This document shows positions 32,427 to 40,303 of a stretch of 64,000 nucleotides of DNA, one piece after another. Origin of the DNA: Pelomonas sp. Root1237 (GTDB taxonomy: Bacteria > Pseudomonadota > Gammaproteobacteria > Burkholderiales > Burkholderiaceae_C); contig NZ_LMDK01000016.1 of NCBI RefSeq assembly GCF_001425055.1, positions 1 to 64,000 of the forward strand, read 5' to 3'. Positions within the stretch are counted from its first letter, which is position 1. Each line of letters begins with the position of its first letter. A program made the position numbers and the translations under genes. The notes beneath the pieces were generated by a model. That model was not told the DNA's origin, searched no databases, and saw only the letters and a list, made by a program, of their open reading frames with translations.

Positions 32427-34384
32427 CGTGGCGTCATTCCCATTGCTTGCTCCAGTGCAGCGGGGTCATAGACCTGGCCACCTTTGATGGTGCGCCAGAC
32501 GCGGCGGATGTCGCTCATGTTGGCGAGCGGATCACCGTCGACCAGGATCATGTCGGCCAGTTTGCCCGGCGTGATGCTGCCGCGCTCCTTCTCGACGCCG
32601 AGCACGCGCGCGGGCACCAGCGTGGCGATGCGCAGCACCTCGGCGTTGGCGATGCCGGCCTGCGAGTACAGCTCCAACTCGCGGTGCAGGCTGTAGCCGG
32701 CAAAGCCGTCGCTGCCCGGCATGATGGTCACGCCACCGTCGTGCAGGCGCTTGAGCATACGCAGCAGGCCCGGCAGCGCCTGGGCGTAGGCGGCCTCCTT
32801 GCCGGCCGGCACGGCGACGGCGCCAGACAACTGACGGCGCTTCACGACCGTGGGAAAGCGCTGCACCACCGGCCGCAGCGCCGGCGCGGCGCGCGCGGGT
32901 TCGCCGGAGAACAGGCCCTCCAGTACGACCATGGTCGGGTCCAGGACGGTCTGGTGCTGGCGCAGGAAGGCGACGAAATCCGTGAAGCGGCCGTCATTGA
33001 AGTCGAACTGCGCGAGGCGGTCGGCCAGCACCGTGTAGCGGTCCCGCGTGCGCGTGTCCTTCACATCGGGGAAGAAGTTCAGCAGGATGAAGTTCAGGTG
33101 CTGGATCTCGTCGGCCCCAGCCTCGACGAAGGCGCGCGCGAAGGTGAAGGCCGGCACATGGCCGCTGACACGCAGGCCACGCTCGTGGGCGCGGTCAGCC
33201 ACCGTCGCCACCAGCGCCGGGCTGAAGGACGAATAGATCTTGACCTGGGCATAGCCGTGGTCGGCGTACCAGTCGACCGCAGCCCGCGCCTTCTCGGGCG
33301 TGTCGACCTTCACGTCAGTCGGGCCGGCCAGCGGACCGATGCCTTCGATGATGCCGGCCAGGGTCACGCGCGGGCCCAGCTCCGTGCCGGCGTCGAAGCG
33401 CTTGACGCGGGCCAGCATGGGTTCGTTGTCGTTGGCCATGTCGCGTGCGCTGGTCACGCCGGCGATCAGGTCGAAGACGCCATCGACATTGCTGAAGTGC
33501 TGGTGCACATCCCACAGCCCGGGCATCAGGAAGCGGCCATTCGCGGCGATGACCTCGGCACCGAGCGGCACGTCGAGATCGGCATCGGGCTCAACACGCA
33601 CGATGCGCTCGCCGCGCACGAGGACGCTCATGCCGGGGCGCACGCCGCCCGTGACGGGATCGAACAGGCGTGCACCGCGGATCAGCAGCGCGCCCGGCGG
33701 CTTGTGCGTGTGCGCCCGCGCCAGCGCCGCATGCCAGGCCTGGTCGGCGGCCTGCTGGGCGCGTTGCAGTTCCGCCAGCGCCGGCAGCAGCGGGGTCTCC
33801 AGCACCTCGAACCAGTCGTCGATGACGCCGGCCGTATCGCCCTTATCGTCCAGCCAGACAGGCACCGGCGTGAACTCGATGCCGCCGATGCGATAGAGCG
33901 TCAGCTTGCGCCCCACCACGTCGACGTCGGCACCGCCTTCCAGCCAGGCCTCGCCGGCGGGCAGCAGCTTCAGCCGACGCCCCGGCGCCTTCAGCAGCGC
34001 GCGGGTCAGCACGCCCATGAATTCGGGTGGTGGATTGGCCGGCAGGTAGAAACCGGCCGAGCGCGTTTCACCGGTTTCGATGCGGCTCTTCCAGCGCGCC
34101 AGGCCGGCCGCATCGCGCTCGAAATGCTCGCTGAACTCGACCTTCCAGTAGTCGTTGCCGCTGGCCTCGTAGCGTATCGGCAGGCCATTGGCGTCGAGCC
34201 GCCAACGCGCCTGGATGACATCGCCACGGCCGCGGTCGTTGAAGCGGTAGTCAGCCGCGGTGACGCCGGGCTCAGGCTGGGTCAGCGTCTGCGTGCCGGC
34301 CGGGTTGCCGTGGATCTGGACCTGGTCGTCACGTGCGCTGACCGACGCGGCGATGAAGACAAGCGCGACGGCGAACCACTTCAT
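32423..34384 (-). CDS. Exported metal-dependent amidohydrolase with extra N-terminal domain
   Basis: A 653-residue protein with a signal peptide (MKWFAVALVFIAASVSA). Residues 20-200 form a separate beta-rich domain I do not recognise (VIQARWRLDANGLPIRYEAS; VGRKLTLYRIGGIEFTPVPV). From about residue 232 an amidohydrolase of the imidazolonepropionase/prolidase-like group follows: MPGLWDVHQHFSNVDG with H294 and H296, then QVKIYSSF (Lys), GLRVSGHVPAFTF (His), ADEIQHLNFI (His) and IMPGSDGFAG (Asp). The end VEKERGSITPGKLADMILVD is typical. It probably hydrolyses a peptide-like or cyclic amide in the periplasm. The ATG overlaps the stop of the dipeptidase gene. Confidence 0.85.
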   Translation of the reverse strand: MKWFAVALVFIAASVSARDDQVQIHGNPAGTQTLTQPEPGVTAADYRFNDRGRGDVIQARWRLDANGLPIRYEASGNDYWKVEFSEHFERDAAGLARWKSRIETGETRSAGFYLPANPPPEFMGVLTRALLKAPGRRLKLLPAGEAWLEGGADVDVVGRKLTLYRIGGIEFTPVPVWLDDKGDTAGVIDDWFEVLETPLLPALAELQRAQQAADQAWHAALARAHTHKPPGALLIRGARLFDPVTGGVRPGMSVLVRGERIVRVEPDADLDVPLGAEVIAANGRFLMPGLWDVHQHFSNVDGVFDLIAGVTSARDMANDNEPMLARVKRFDAGTELGPRVTLAGIIEGIGPLAGPTDVKVDTPEKARAAVDWYADHGYAQVKIYSSFSPALVATVADRAHERGLRVSGHVPAFTFARAFVEAGADEIQHLNFILLNFFPDVKDTRTRDRYTVLADRLAQFDFNDGRFTDFVAFLRQHQTVLDPTMVVLEGLFSGEPARAAPALRPVVQRFPTVVKRRQLSGAVAVPAGKEAAYAQALPGLLRMLKRLHDGGVTIMPGSDGFAGYSLHRELELYSQAGIANAEVLRIATLVPARVLGVEKERGSITPGKLADMILVDGDPLANMSDIRRVWRTIKGGQVYDPAALEQAMGMTPR

Positions 34385-35442
34385 TGCCAGGCCTCGCCCA
34401 TCAGGCGGCGGAAGTTGCCGCCCAGGATCTTGTCGATGCGGCTCGCCGGGTGTCCACGGGCGGCCAGCAACTGGGCCAGCTCGATGAACTGCATCGGCCC
34501 GCAGAGGTCGGGCAGGAAGAGGCTGACATCGGGCGTCTCGCCCGGCGCGCCAATGCCCATGCTGCGCCTGAGCTCGGTCTCGGCGGCGAGCATGGCGCGG
34601 TAGGCGTCCAGGTCGTCGATGGCCGTGGTGCCGCCGTCGGTACCGAGGCCGACATGGTCCTCGCCGCAGACGTCGATGGCGTGCTCCAGATGATTGATGA
34701 GATCCGATGCCATGGGCTGGCCGGCCAGGCGCAGATAGGGCATGAAGTACAGCCCGACGACGCCGCCCTTGTCGGCCAGCAAGCGCAGCTCGGCATCGCT
34801 CTTGTTGCGCGGGTGGTCGGCCACGGCGCGGCAACCGCTGTGGGTGATGGCCAGCGGCCGGCGTGCGACACGCAGCACGTCCAGGCAGGTCTGCTCGCTG
34901 CTGTGGCTAAGGTCAATGAGCACGCTCTGCGCCTGCAGCCGCTCGACGACCTCGGCGCCAAAGCCGCTCAGGCCGGTGTCGTCGGGCACCGTCGCACCGC
35001 AGCCAACGGCGTTGCGGCCGTTGTAGGTCAGCTGGATGACGCGCACGCCGAGTTTGGCGAACAGCGCGATGCGCTCGGCCTTGTCGCCCAGCATCTCGGT
35101 GTTCTGGAAGCCGTAGATGACGCCGATCTGGCCGCCCGCGCGTGCCGCGTCGATGTCTGCCGCCGTATGTACCTTGCGCAGCACCGCAGGCCTGGCGCGG
35201 ATGAAGGCGTCCCAGCCGGCGATGTCGGCCACCGTCGCCTCGAAGGGTTCGGCGCTGCCGGCCACATGGCCCAACGTGATGTTGACGGCCGTGAGGCCGG
35301 CCGCGCGAGCGTCACCCAGCGAGCGCTCGTCGACGCTCTGGCCGGTGCTGGTGTAGGCCATAGCGCTGCGGTCGCCAGCGCTGGGCTGGATGCGGATGTT
35401 GGGGTTGTCGAGGACACCCAGGGCGTTGATGACGAGATTCAT
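34381..35442 (-). CDS. Membrane-dipeptidase-like protein (peptidase M19), N-terminal metal motif altered
   Basis: A 353-residue protein with the M19 barrel landmarks: GVIYGFQNTEMLGD (bridging Glu), VIQLTYNGRNAVGCG, VLIDLSHSSEQTCLDVL (His), PLAITHSGCRAVADHPRNKS (His and Arg) and VGLGTDGG (Asp). The classical N-terminal HxD pair ('DGHNDxP') is absent; the matching segment reads VINALGVLDNPNIRIQPSAG. It may bind one metal or use other ligands, or belong to a subfamily with a different substrate. There is no signal peptide, so it is probably cytoplasmic. The start overlaps the stop of the MFS gene (ATGA) and the end overlaps the amidohydrolase. Confidence 0.85.
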   Translation of the reverse strand: MNLVINALGVLDNPNIRIQPSAGDRSAMAYTSTGQSVDERSLGDARAAGLTAVNITLGHVAGSAEPFEATVADIAGWDAFIRARPAVLRKVHTAADIDAARAGGQIGVIYGFQNTEMLGDKAERIALFAKLGVRVIQLTYNGRNAVGCGATVPDDTGLSGFGAEVVERLQAQSVLIDLSHSSEQTCLDVLRVARRPLAITHSGCRAVADHPRNKSDAELRLLADKGGVVGLYFMPYLRLAGQPMASDLINHLEHAIDVCGEDHVGLGTDGGTTAIDDLDAYRAMLAAETELRRSMGIGAPGETPDVSLFLPDLCGPMQFIELAQLLAARGHPASRIDKILGGNFRRLMGEAWQ

Positions 35443-36710
35443 GAAGACTTCGGCTTTAGAAATGGCAACAGCAGGAGGCAGCTCAGGCCGACGAGGGCGT
35501 CCAGGCCGAGCGTCGCGGCATAACCCCAATGCTGGACGGCATAGCCCTGCCAGACGACGCTGTAGGTGATGGAGAGATTGGTCAGCGCCATGTAGGCGGC
35601 GAACTGCGTGGCCGCCACGGCGGGCTGGGTGATGCCCATGAAGAGGGCCACCCGCGCGCCGTAGATGAAGCCGAACAGCAGGTGGTAGATGACGACGGTG
35701 GCGAAGAAGGTCGTCACCAGCGCAGCGGGTGCGGCCTGGCCCGGCCCCCAGCCGTGGCGCTGCAGCTCGGCCATCAGGTACAGGCCCGGCAGGCTCAGCA
35801 GCGCCACGTAGACCGCCATCGCGCGGCGCAGGTTCACTCGGTCGGACAACCAGCCCCCGGCAATGCAGGTCACGGCGGTGGCCGCCTGCGAGACCGTGGC
35901 CAGCCAGCCGATGCGCTCGTTGGACAGGCCCAGGTCCACAGCCAGGTTGGCCTGCAGCCCACGCGACAGAGCCATGGCCGCGATGGGCAGCAGGCCGAAC
36001 AGCAGGCCGGCAAAGGCCAGGCGCGAACCCAGCAGGGCCTGCAGCGCCTCGCGCAGGAAGGTGTGGACCTCGCGGCCCGCCGCGGCCAACGAGCCGCGCG
36101 CGGCGGACGCCGGCACCTCCTCGCGCATCGGCCACACCACCAGCGTCATCACCGCCAGGATCGCCAGGGCCAGCAGGACGATACTGGTGTCGAAACCGAT
36201 GCGCCCGATCAGCAACAAGGCCCCGCCGCCGCCGATCAGCACGCCCAGCGACTGCCCGCCGAACATCATGCCGCTGGCGAAAGCACGCTCATGCTCGGGC
36301 AGCGTCGTCACGGCCAGCGCATCGACGGCCACGTCCTGCACGGCGCCAAACAGGTTGTGCACGACCAGCACTGCCGTGAAGAGGCCGAGCTGGGTGGTCA
36401 GGTCCAGCCCGGTCAGGGCCAGCAGCGTCAGCACCATCATCAGCTGCGCGCCAAGGATCCAGCCACGGCGCGGGCCCAGGCGCCTGGACGCGATCAGGTC
36501 GACGAAGGGGCCATAGGCCCATTTGAAGGCCCAGGGCAGCAGCACGAAGCCGATGAAGGCGCCGATCTCGCCCGCACTGGCGCCCTGGCGGCGCAGCTGG
36601 GTCGCAACGGTGGTCGACGCGAAGCCGATGGGCAGGCCCTCGGTCAGGTACATCAGGAAGAACGCCGCGATACGCCCCCGTCGGGACGCCAGCAGATTCG
36701 GCAGTTGCAT
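35439..36710 (-). CDS. MFS transporter, AmpG-like
   Basis: A 423-residue membrane protein with about twelve helices. The first helix region YLTEGLPIGFASTTVATQLR and GFVLLPWAFKWAYGPFVDLI are characteristic of AmpG-type permeases that import muropeptides, and of the related acetyl-CoA transporter-like group. QDVAVDALAVTTLPEHERAF is a further landmark. It is the first gene of a four-gene operon with dipeptidase, amidohydrolase and RidA, so uptake of a peptide-like compound is likely. The TetR gene diverges from it over a 52-base region with a clear palindrome. Confidence 0.85.
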   Translation of the reverse strand: MQLPNLLASRRGRIAAFFLMYLTEGLPIGFASTTVATQLRRQGASAGEIGAFIGFVLLPWAFKWAYGPFVDLIASRRLGPRRGWILGAQLMMVLTLLALTGLDLTTQLGLFTAVLVVHNLFGAVQDVAVDALAVTTLPEHERAFASGMMFGGQSLGVLIGGGGALLLIGRIGFDTSIVLLALAILAVMTLVVWPMREEVPASAARGSLAAAGREVHTFLREALQALLGSRLAFAGLLFGLLPIAAMALSRGLQANLAVDLGLSNERIGWLATVSQAATAVTCIAGGWLSDRVNLRRAMAVYVALLSLPGLYLMAELQRHGWGPGQAAPAALVTTFFATVVIYHLLFGFIYGARVALFMGITQPAVAATQFAAYMALTNLSITYSVVWQGYAVQHWGYAATLGLDALVGLSCLLLLPFLKPKSS

Positions 36711-36747
36711 CGCCTGTCATCCTCTTCGCGTGAACGCCGAACGATTC

Positions 36748-36762
36748 TAGAATATTGTTCTA
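36748..36762. promoter_or_regulatory. Probable TetR operator, perfect inverted repeat
   Basis: TAGAA (36748-36752) and TTCTA (36758-36762) form a perfect inverted repeat with a five-base centre, in the only AT-rich patch between the divergent MFS and TetR genes. The repeat ends directly before the TetR ATG at 36763. The left arm, with the next base, reads TAGAAT, a possible -10 element in either direction. Binding there would block both promoters, as is usual for divergently encoded TetR repressors. Confidence 0.65.
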
Positions 36763-37401
36763 ATGAGCAAGCCCCGTGGTTCCACCAGCCGCCTGAACCA
36801 GGTTTTCAAGCTGGCTTCGCCCGGCGAGCGCGGTGCCAGCCGGCGCGCGGTGCTCGCGCACGCCCTGCCCTGTTTCAACGCCCGCGGCATCGAGGCCGCC
36901 ACCATCGAGGACCTGCGCCAGCGCAGCGGCCAGAGCGTGGGCACGATCTACCACCACTTCGGCAACAAGGAAGGCGTGGCGGCGGCCCTGTTCTTCGCCG
37001 GCTTCGATGATCAGAGCCGCGCCATCGCCACACGCACCGAGGCCGTCGCCGATGCACAGGCAGTGGTTGTTGAGCTGGTGACCGCCTACGTGGACTGGGT
37101 GACCGCCCTGCCCGAGCTGGCGGCCTTTCTCTTCATGGCCCGCGAGACCGTGGCCCAGGGGCCGCATGGCGATGCCCTGCGCGAGCGGCTGGAGGCGCGC
37201 TATGCCCCCATCGATGCCCGCCTGGCCGAGAGTGTGCGCGCCGGCCTCCTCGCCGAGCTGCCGGCCGAGCTGATCCCGGCCCTGGTGCTGGGCGGTGCGG
37301 AGTCCTACTGCCGCGGCTGGCTGGCCGGGCGGCGCGAGGCCAAGCCGGCGGCCTATGCGGGGCTGCTGGCCGAGGCGGCCTGGCGGGGTATATCAGCCTA
37401 G
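36763..37401 (+). CDS. TetR/AcrR family transcriptional regulator
   Basis: A 212-residue regulator. The N-terminal helix-turn-helix is clear: AVLAHALPCFNARGIEAATI, then LRQRSGQSVGTIYHHFGNKE. The C-terminal ligand-binding half is helical and unremarkable. It lies divergently to the MFS-dipeptidase-amidohydrolase-RidA operon, with a perfect palindrome at its own start codon, so it very probably represses that operon and itself, with the transported compound or a product as inducer (inference). The ATG directly follows the palindrome, leaving no Shine-Dalgarno; a leaderless transcript is possible. Its end overlaps the convergent protease gene by four bases. Confidence 0.92.
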   Translation: MSKPRGSTSRLNQVFKLASPGERGASRRAVLAHALPCFNARGIEAATIEDLRQRSGQSVGTIYHHFGNKEGVAAALFFAGFDDQSRAIATRTEAVADAQAVVVELVTAYVDWVTALPELAAFLFMARETVAQGPHGDALRERLEARYAPIDARLAESVRAGLLAELPAELIPALVLGGAESYCRGWLAGRREAKPAAYAGLLAEAAWRGISA

Positions 37402-39185
37402 GGTGTTGCCGCGCTCGCCGAGGCCGGCGCGTCCTCGGCGACGGGCAGGCCCTGCTTGCGGACCTCGTCGTCGATGTGGCGACGCTGTTTGCGCGCCGCC
37501 TCGAGGTCGCGCCTGGCGGCGTCCTCGTTGCCCAGGCGGCGTTGCGCCAGCGCGCGGCCGTAGAGGGCCATGGGCAGGGGCTTGATCTCGATGGCCGCAT
37601 CGAAGGCCTTGAGGGCGCGCGACGCGTCGTCCAGGCGCAGATAGGCCCAGCCCAGGCTGTCGCGGGCCGACACGGCGCCGCCGTCCAGGCTCACGGACTC
37701 CTTGCAATCGTCCAGGGCCAGCTTCAGGTCCAGTGCCAGGCGCACGCGCAACCAGCAGCGATTGTTCAACACGCGGGCCATGCCGCTGTCCGAGCGATGG
37801 CTGGGCATCCACAGCTCCCACTGGCGCAGGGCCGCGGGCACCAGCTCCAGCCTGGCGTAGACGTCAGCCATGCCGGCACGCAGATGCGAGGACGGCGGCA
37901 GTGCCGCGTCCAGAGCCTGCAAGTCGGCCAGCGCGCCGTCGCGTTCGCCCTTGGACACCCGCAGTGCGGCGCGCAGGGCCAGAGCCTCGTCCAGCGCAGG
38001 GTGCAGCCGCAGGGCTTCGTCGAGGTCGGCCTGGGCCTTGGCGAACTGGCGCATGGAGAGATGCACCCGCGCCCGCGCCAGGAAGTGAGCCTCGGCAAGG
38101 GGCTCGAGTTCGCAGGCGCGGTTCAGGTCCTCCAGCGCGCGCTCATACTCACCGCGGGCCGCCGAAGCCTCGCCGCGCCGCGCCAGGGCGGCCGCGTCGT
38201 CGGGCGAGATGTCATCAGGCCGCGCCGCATAGCGCGGGTCGTACTGTCCGGGCGTGGTGCGAGCAAACACCGCGCCGCCATTCCAGGTCGCGTAGAGCTT
38301 GCGCTGCAGCTGCGACACATAGATGCGGTGCGACAGGAAATAGTCCAGGCCCAGCAGCATGTCCTGGTCGGCCCCGCTGGCCTCATCGATGACGAACTGG
38401 CTGTTGTGGATCTTCTCGCCGCCGAACTCGAAGGTCTCGATCGGCCCGGTCCACGCCTTTGCCTTGCCCGAGCCGGCGCCGCCGACTCGGCCGATTTCCG
38501 TGAGGTCGGACTCCTTCACGCCGGCACGCTTGGCCGTGCGCAGCTTCAGCGAGGTGCGCGGCGCGCCGGTGTCCAGCAGCGCCCTCACGTCCCGGTCGTT
38601 GACCCGGGCGGTCACCTGGATGGCCGTGTCATGGCCGCGCGAGCCCCCCTCCAGCGGCAGCACGATGATGGGTGCCTCGCCGGCCCAGTAGGCAAAGTTG
38701 GTCTTGTCGCAATCGCCCTTGGGGAACATCAGCCTCACGACGCCGTGGGCCAGGTCATATTCAGCATCGGCCATGGACAGGAAATTGCGCCCCAGGACGC
38801 CCTGGATGCCCGAACCCAGCTCGTTGCCGCCGACGATGAACTCGACGTTGTTGAGTGTGGTGCCCTGGAAAATCACCTTCTCCACGCGCGTCGCCCGCGC
38901 TTCGACGGAGCCGGTATAGCCCCAGATGCGCAGGCCGGCGGGCAGGCTCCTCAGCCGCAGATTGAGCTGGGCCGCCACCGACGGCGTCAGGAAGCTGAAG
39001 AAGGCGCCGCTGTCGATCAGCATGGGCACCTCGGTGCCGTTCAGGTTCAGCGTGCCGACCGGGCGATGGTTGACGATGCGGACCGGGATCTCCAGCTGGC
39101 TGAGCTTGCAGTCACCCCAGGCCGGCGCGGCGCTCAAGGCTGCGGCCAGCAGCGCCCATGCGGCGCGCACTTGGTTCATCTTCAT
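37398..39185 (-). CDS. Exported double retropepsin-like aspartyl protease with TPR repeats
   Basis: A 595-residue protein with a signal peptide (cleaved after SAAPAWG). Two retropepsin-like domains occur in tandem: the first has the active-site triad MLIDSGAFFSFL (D58-S-G) and the second ALLDTGAPRTSL (D205-T-G). Each has a downstream flap/psi-like segment (GIQGVLGRNFLSMADAEYDL; DQDMLLGLDYFLSHRIYVS). As pepsin-like enzymes need two aspartates, the two halves could pair within one chain. Residues 330-580 carry several TPR units (ARGEYERALEDLNRACELEP; AEIKPLPMALYGRALAQRRL-like). The ATG at 39185 has GGGAGA upstream. It probably acts in the periplasm on peptides or envelope proteins; the substrate is unknown. 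Confidence 0.85.
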   Translation of the reverse strand: MKMNQVRAAWALLAAALSAAPAWGDCKLSQLEIPVRIVNHRPVGTLNLNGTEVPMLIDSGAFFSFLTPSVAAQLNLRLRSLPAGLRIWGYTGSVEARATRVEKVIFQGTTLNNVEFIVGGNELGSGIQGVLGRNFLSMADAEYDLAHGVVRLMFPKGDCDKTNFAYWAGEAPIIVLPLEGGSRGHDTAIQVTARVNDRDVRALLDTGAPRTSLKLRTAKRAGVKESDLTEIGRVGGAGSGKAKAWTGPIETFEFGGEKIHNSQFVIDEASGADQDMLLGLDYFLSHRIYVSQLQRKLYATWNGGAVFARTTPGQYDPRYAARPDDISPDDAAALARRGEASAARGEYERALEDLNRACELEPLAEAHFLARARVHLSMRQFAKAQADLDEALRLHPALDEALALRAALRVSKGERDGALADLQALDAALPPSSHLRAGMADVYARLELVPAALRQWELWMPSHRSDSGMARVLNNRCWLRVRLALDLKLALDDCKESVSLDGGAVSARDSLGWAYLRLDDASRALKAFDAAIEIKPLPMALYGRALAQRRLGNEDAARRDLEAARKQRRHIDDEVRKQGLPVAEDAPASASAATP

Positions 39186-39214
39186 CTGCTCTCCCTGGCT
39201 TCATGATCTGGCAC

Positions 39215-39245
39215 GCCTTAGAGCGCGCGGCGCGCACTCTAAGGC
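39215..39245. promoter_or_regulatory. Long perfect inverted repeat between divergent genes
   Basis: GCCTTAGAG (39215-39223) and CTCTAAGGC (39237-39245) are exact reverse complements around a 13-base GC-only centre that can itself pair. It lies 30 bases upstream of the aspartyl protease gene and 96 bases before kdgK. There is no T-run, so it is not a classical terminator. It may be an operator or an RNA hairpin in the protease leader. Confidence 0.5.
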
Positions 39246-39316
39246 AGGCCGGGCGACCTCAGCGCCAGCCGGGGTAAACCATGTGGCCCGGAATGAACTG
39301 GGTAAGCTATCTTTAT

Positions 39317-39331
39317 TGAACCGCTGTTTCA
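39317..39331. promoter_or_regulatory. KdgR-like operator upstream of kdgK
   Basis: TGAACCGCTGTTTCA matches the enterobacterial KdgR consensus TGAAACANTGTTTCA at 13 of 15 positions, counting the N as a match. It is a near palindrome in an AT-rich stretch that ends 9 bases before the GTG start of the KDG kinase gene. KdgR (IclR family) represses pectin catabolism genes and responds to 2-keto-3-deoxygluconate. No IclR gene is in the window, so the regulator is inferred only. Confidence 0.45.
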
Positions 39332-39340
39332 TTTTTATCC

Positions 39341-40294
39341 GTGAACACTTTTTCCTCGCCCGCCTCCCGGCCGGTGTCCATCGCCGCCCTGGGCGAATGC
39401 ATGCTCGAACTGCAGGGTCAGGCCTTCGGCCAGCTGCGCCAGAACTTTGGCGGCGACACGCTGAATACCGCCGTCTACCTGGCCCGTTGCGGCGGGGCGA
39501 ACCTGCGCGTGCGCTACGCAACCGCCCTGGGGGATGACTCCCTGAGCGCCGGCCTGCTCGAGCGCTGGGCCGCCGAAGGCGTGCAGACCGGTCTCGTGCA
39601 GCGCCTGCCCGGCCGGCTGCCGGGCCTGTACCTGATCGAGCTGGACGAGGGCGGTGAGCGACGCTTCCACTATTGGCGCGGCCAGGCCGCAGCCCGCGCC
39701 TATTTCGATACCGCGACGACGGCGCTGGAGGAGCAGGCCGACGGGCTGGACGCCCTCTACCTGTCGGGCATCAGCCTGGCCATCCTGCCGCAGGCCGGAC
39801 GCGAGCGTGCACTGGCGTTGATGGCACGCATGCGTGCCGCGGGCAAGCTGGTCGCCTTCGACAACAACTTCCGCCCGCGGCTGTGGGATTCGCTGGCCGA
39901 TGCGCGCTACTGGTACCAACGCGCCTTCGCGGCCGCCAGCGTCGCCCTCATCACTGCCGACGACCACCAGGCCCTGCACGGCCTGGCCGACCTGGACACC
40001 GCCGTGGCCGCAGCCCAGGCGCTGCCGGTGGCCGAGATCGCGATCAAGCGCGGCGCACTGTCGACCCGCGTCGGCCTCAACCATGTCTGGCAGGACGTGG
40101 CCACCGAAGCGGTGCCGCGCGTCATCGACACCACCGCGGCCGGCGACTCCTTCGCGGCCGGCTACCTGAGCCAGCGCCTGCGCGGTGCCACGCCGGCAGC
40201 AGGCGCGGCATTCGGCAACCGAGTGGCGGCCCGTGTCATCCAGCATCCGGGCGCGCTGATCCCGCGCGAGGCGATGCAAGACCTGATGGGATAA
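39341..40294 (+). CDS. kdgK: 2-keto-3-deoxygluconate kinase (PfkB family)
   Basis: A 317-residue sugar kinase of the ribokinase/PfkB family. It begins SIAALGECMLELQG, the pattern typical of KDG kinases. NFGGDTLNTAVYLARCG is the substrate-binding strand, AFDNNFRPRLWDS is the KdgK-type motif, and DTTAAGDSFAAGYLSQRL holds the anion hole and catalytic Asp. It phosphorylates 2-keto-3-deoxygluconate to KDPG in the cytoplasm, the last committed step of pectin and uronate use before KDPG aldolase. The start is the GTG at 39341; no good Shine-Dalgarno is visible. A KdgR-like palindrome lies just upstream. The PL1 gene follows after nine bases, so kdgK heads a pectin operon. Confidence 0.9.
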   Translation: MNTFSSPASRPVSIAALGECMLELQGQAFGQLRQNFGGDTLNTAVYLARCGGANLRVRYATALGDDSLSAGLLERWAAEGVQTGLVQRLPGRLPGLYLIELDEGGERRFHYWRGQAAARAYFDTATTALEEQADGLDALYLSGISLAILPQAGRERALALMARMRAAGKLVAFDNNFRPRLWDSLADARYWYQRAFAAASVALITADDHQALHGLADLDTAVAAAQALPVAEIAIKRGALSTRVGLNHVWQDVATEAVPRVIDTTAAGDSFAAGYLSQRLRGATPAAGAAFGNRVAARVIQHPGALIPREAMQDLMG

Positions 40295-40303
40295 AGAAGC
40301 GAT

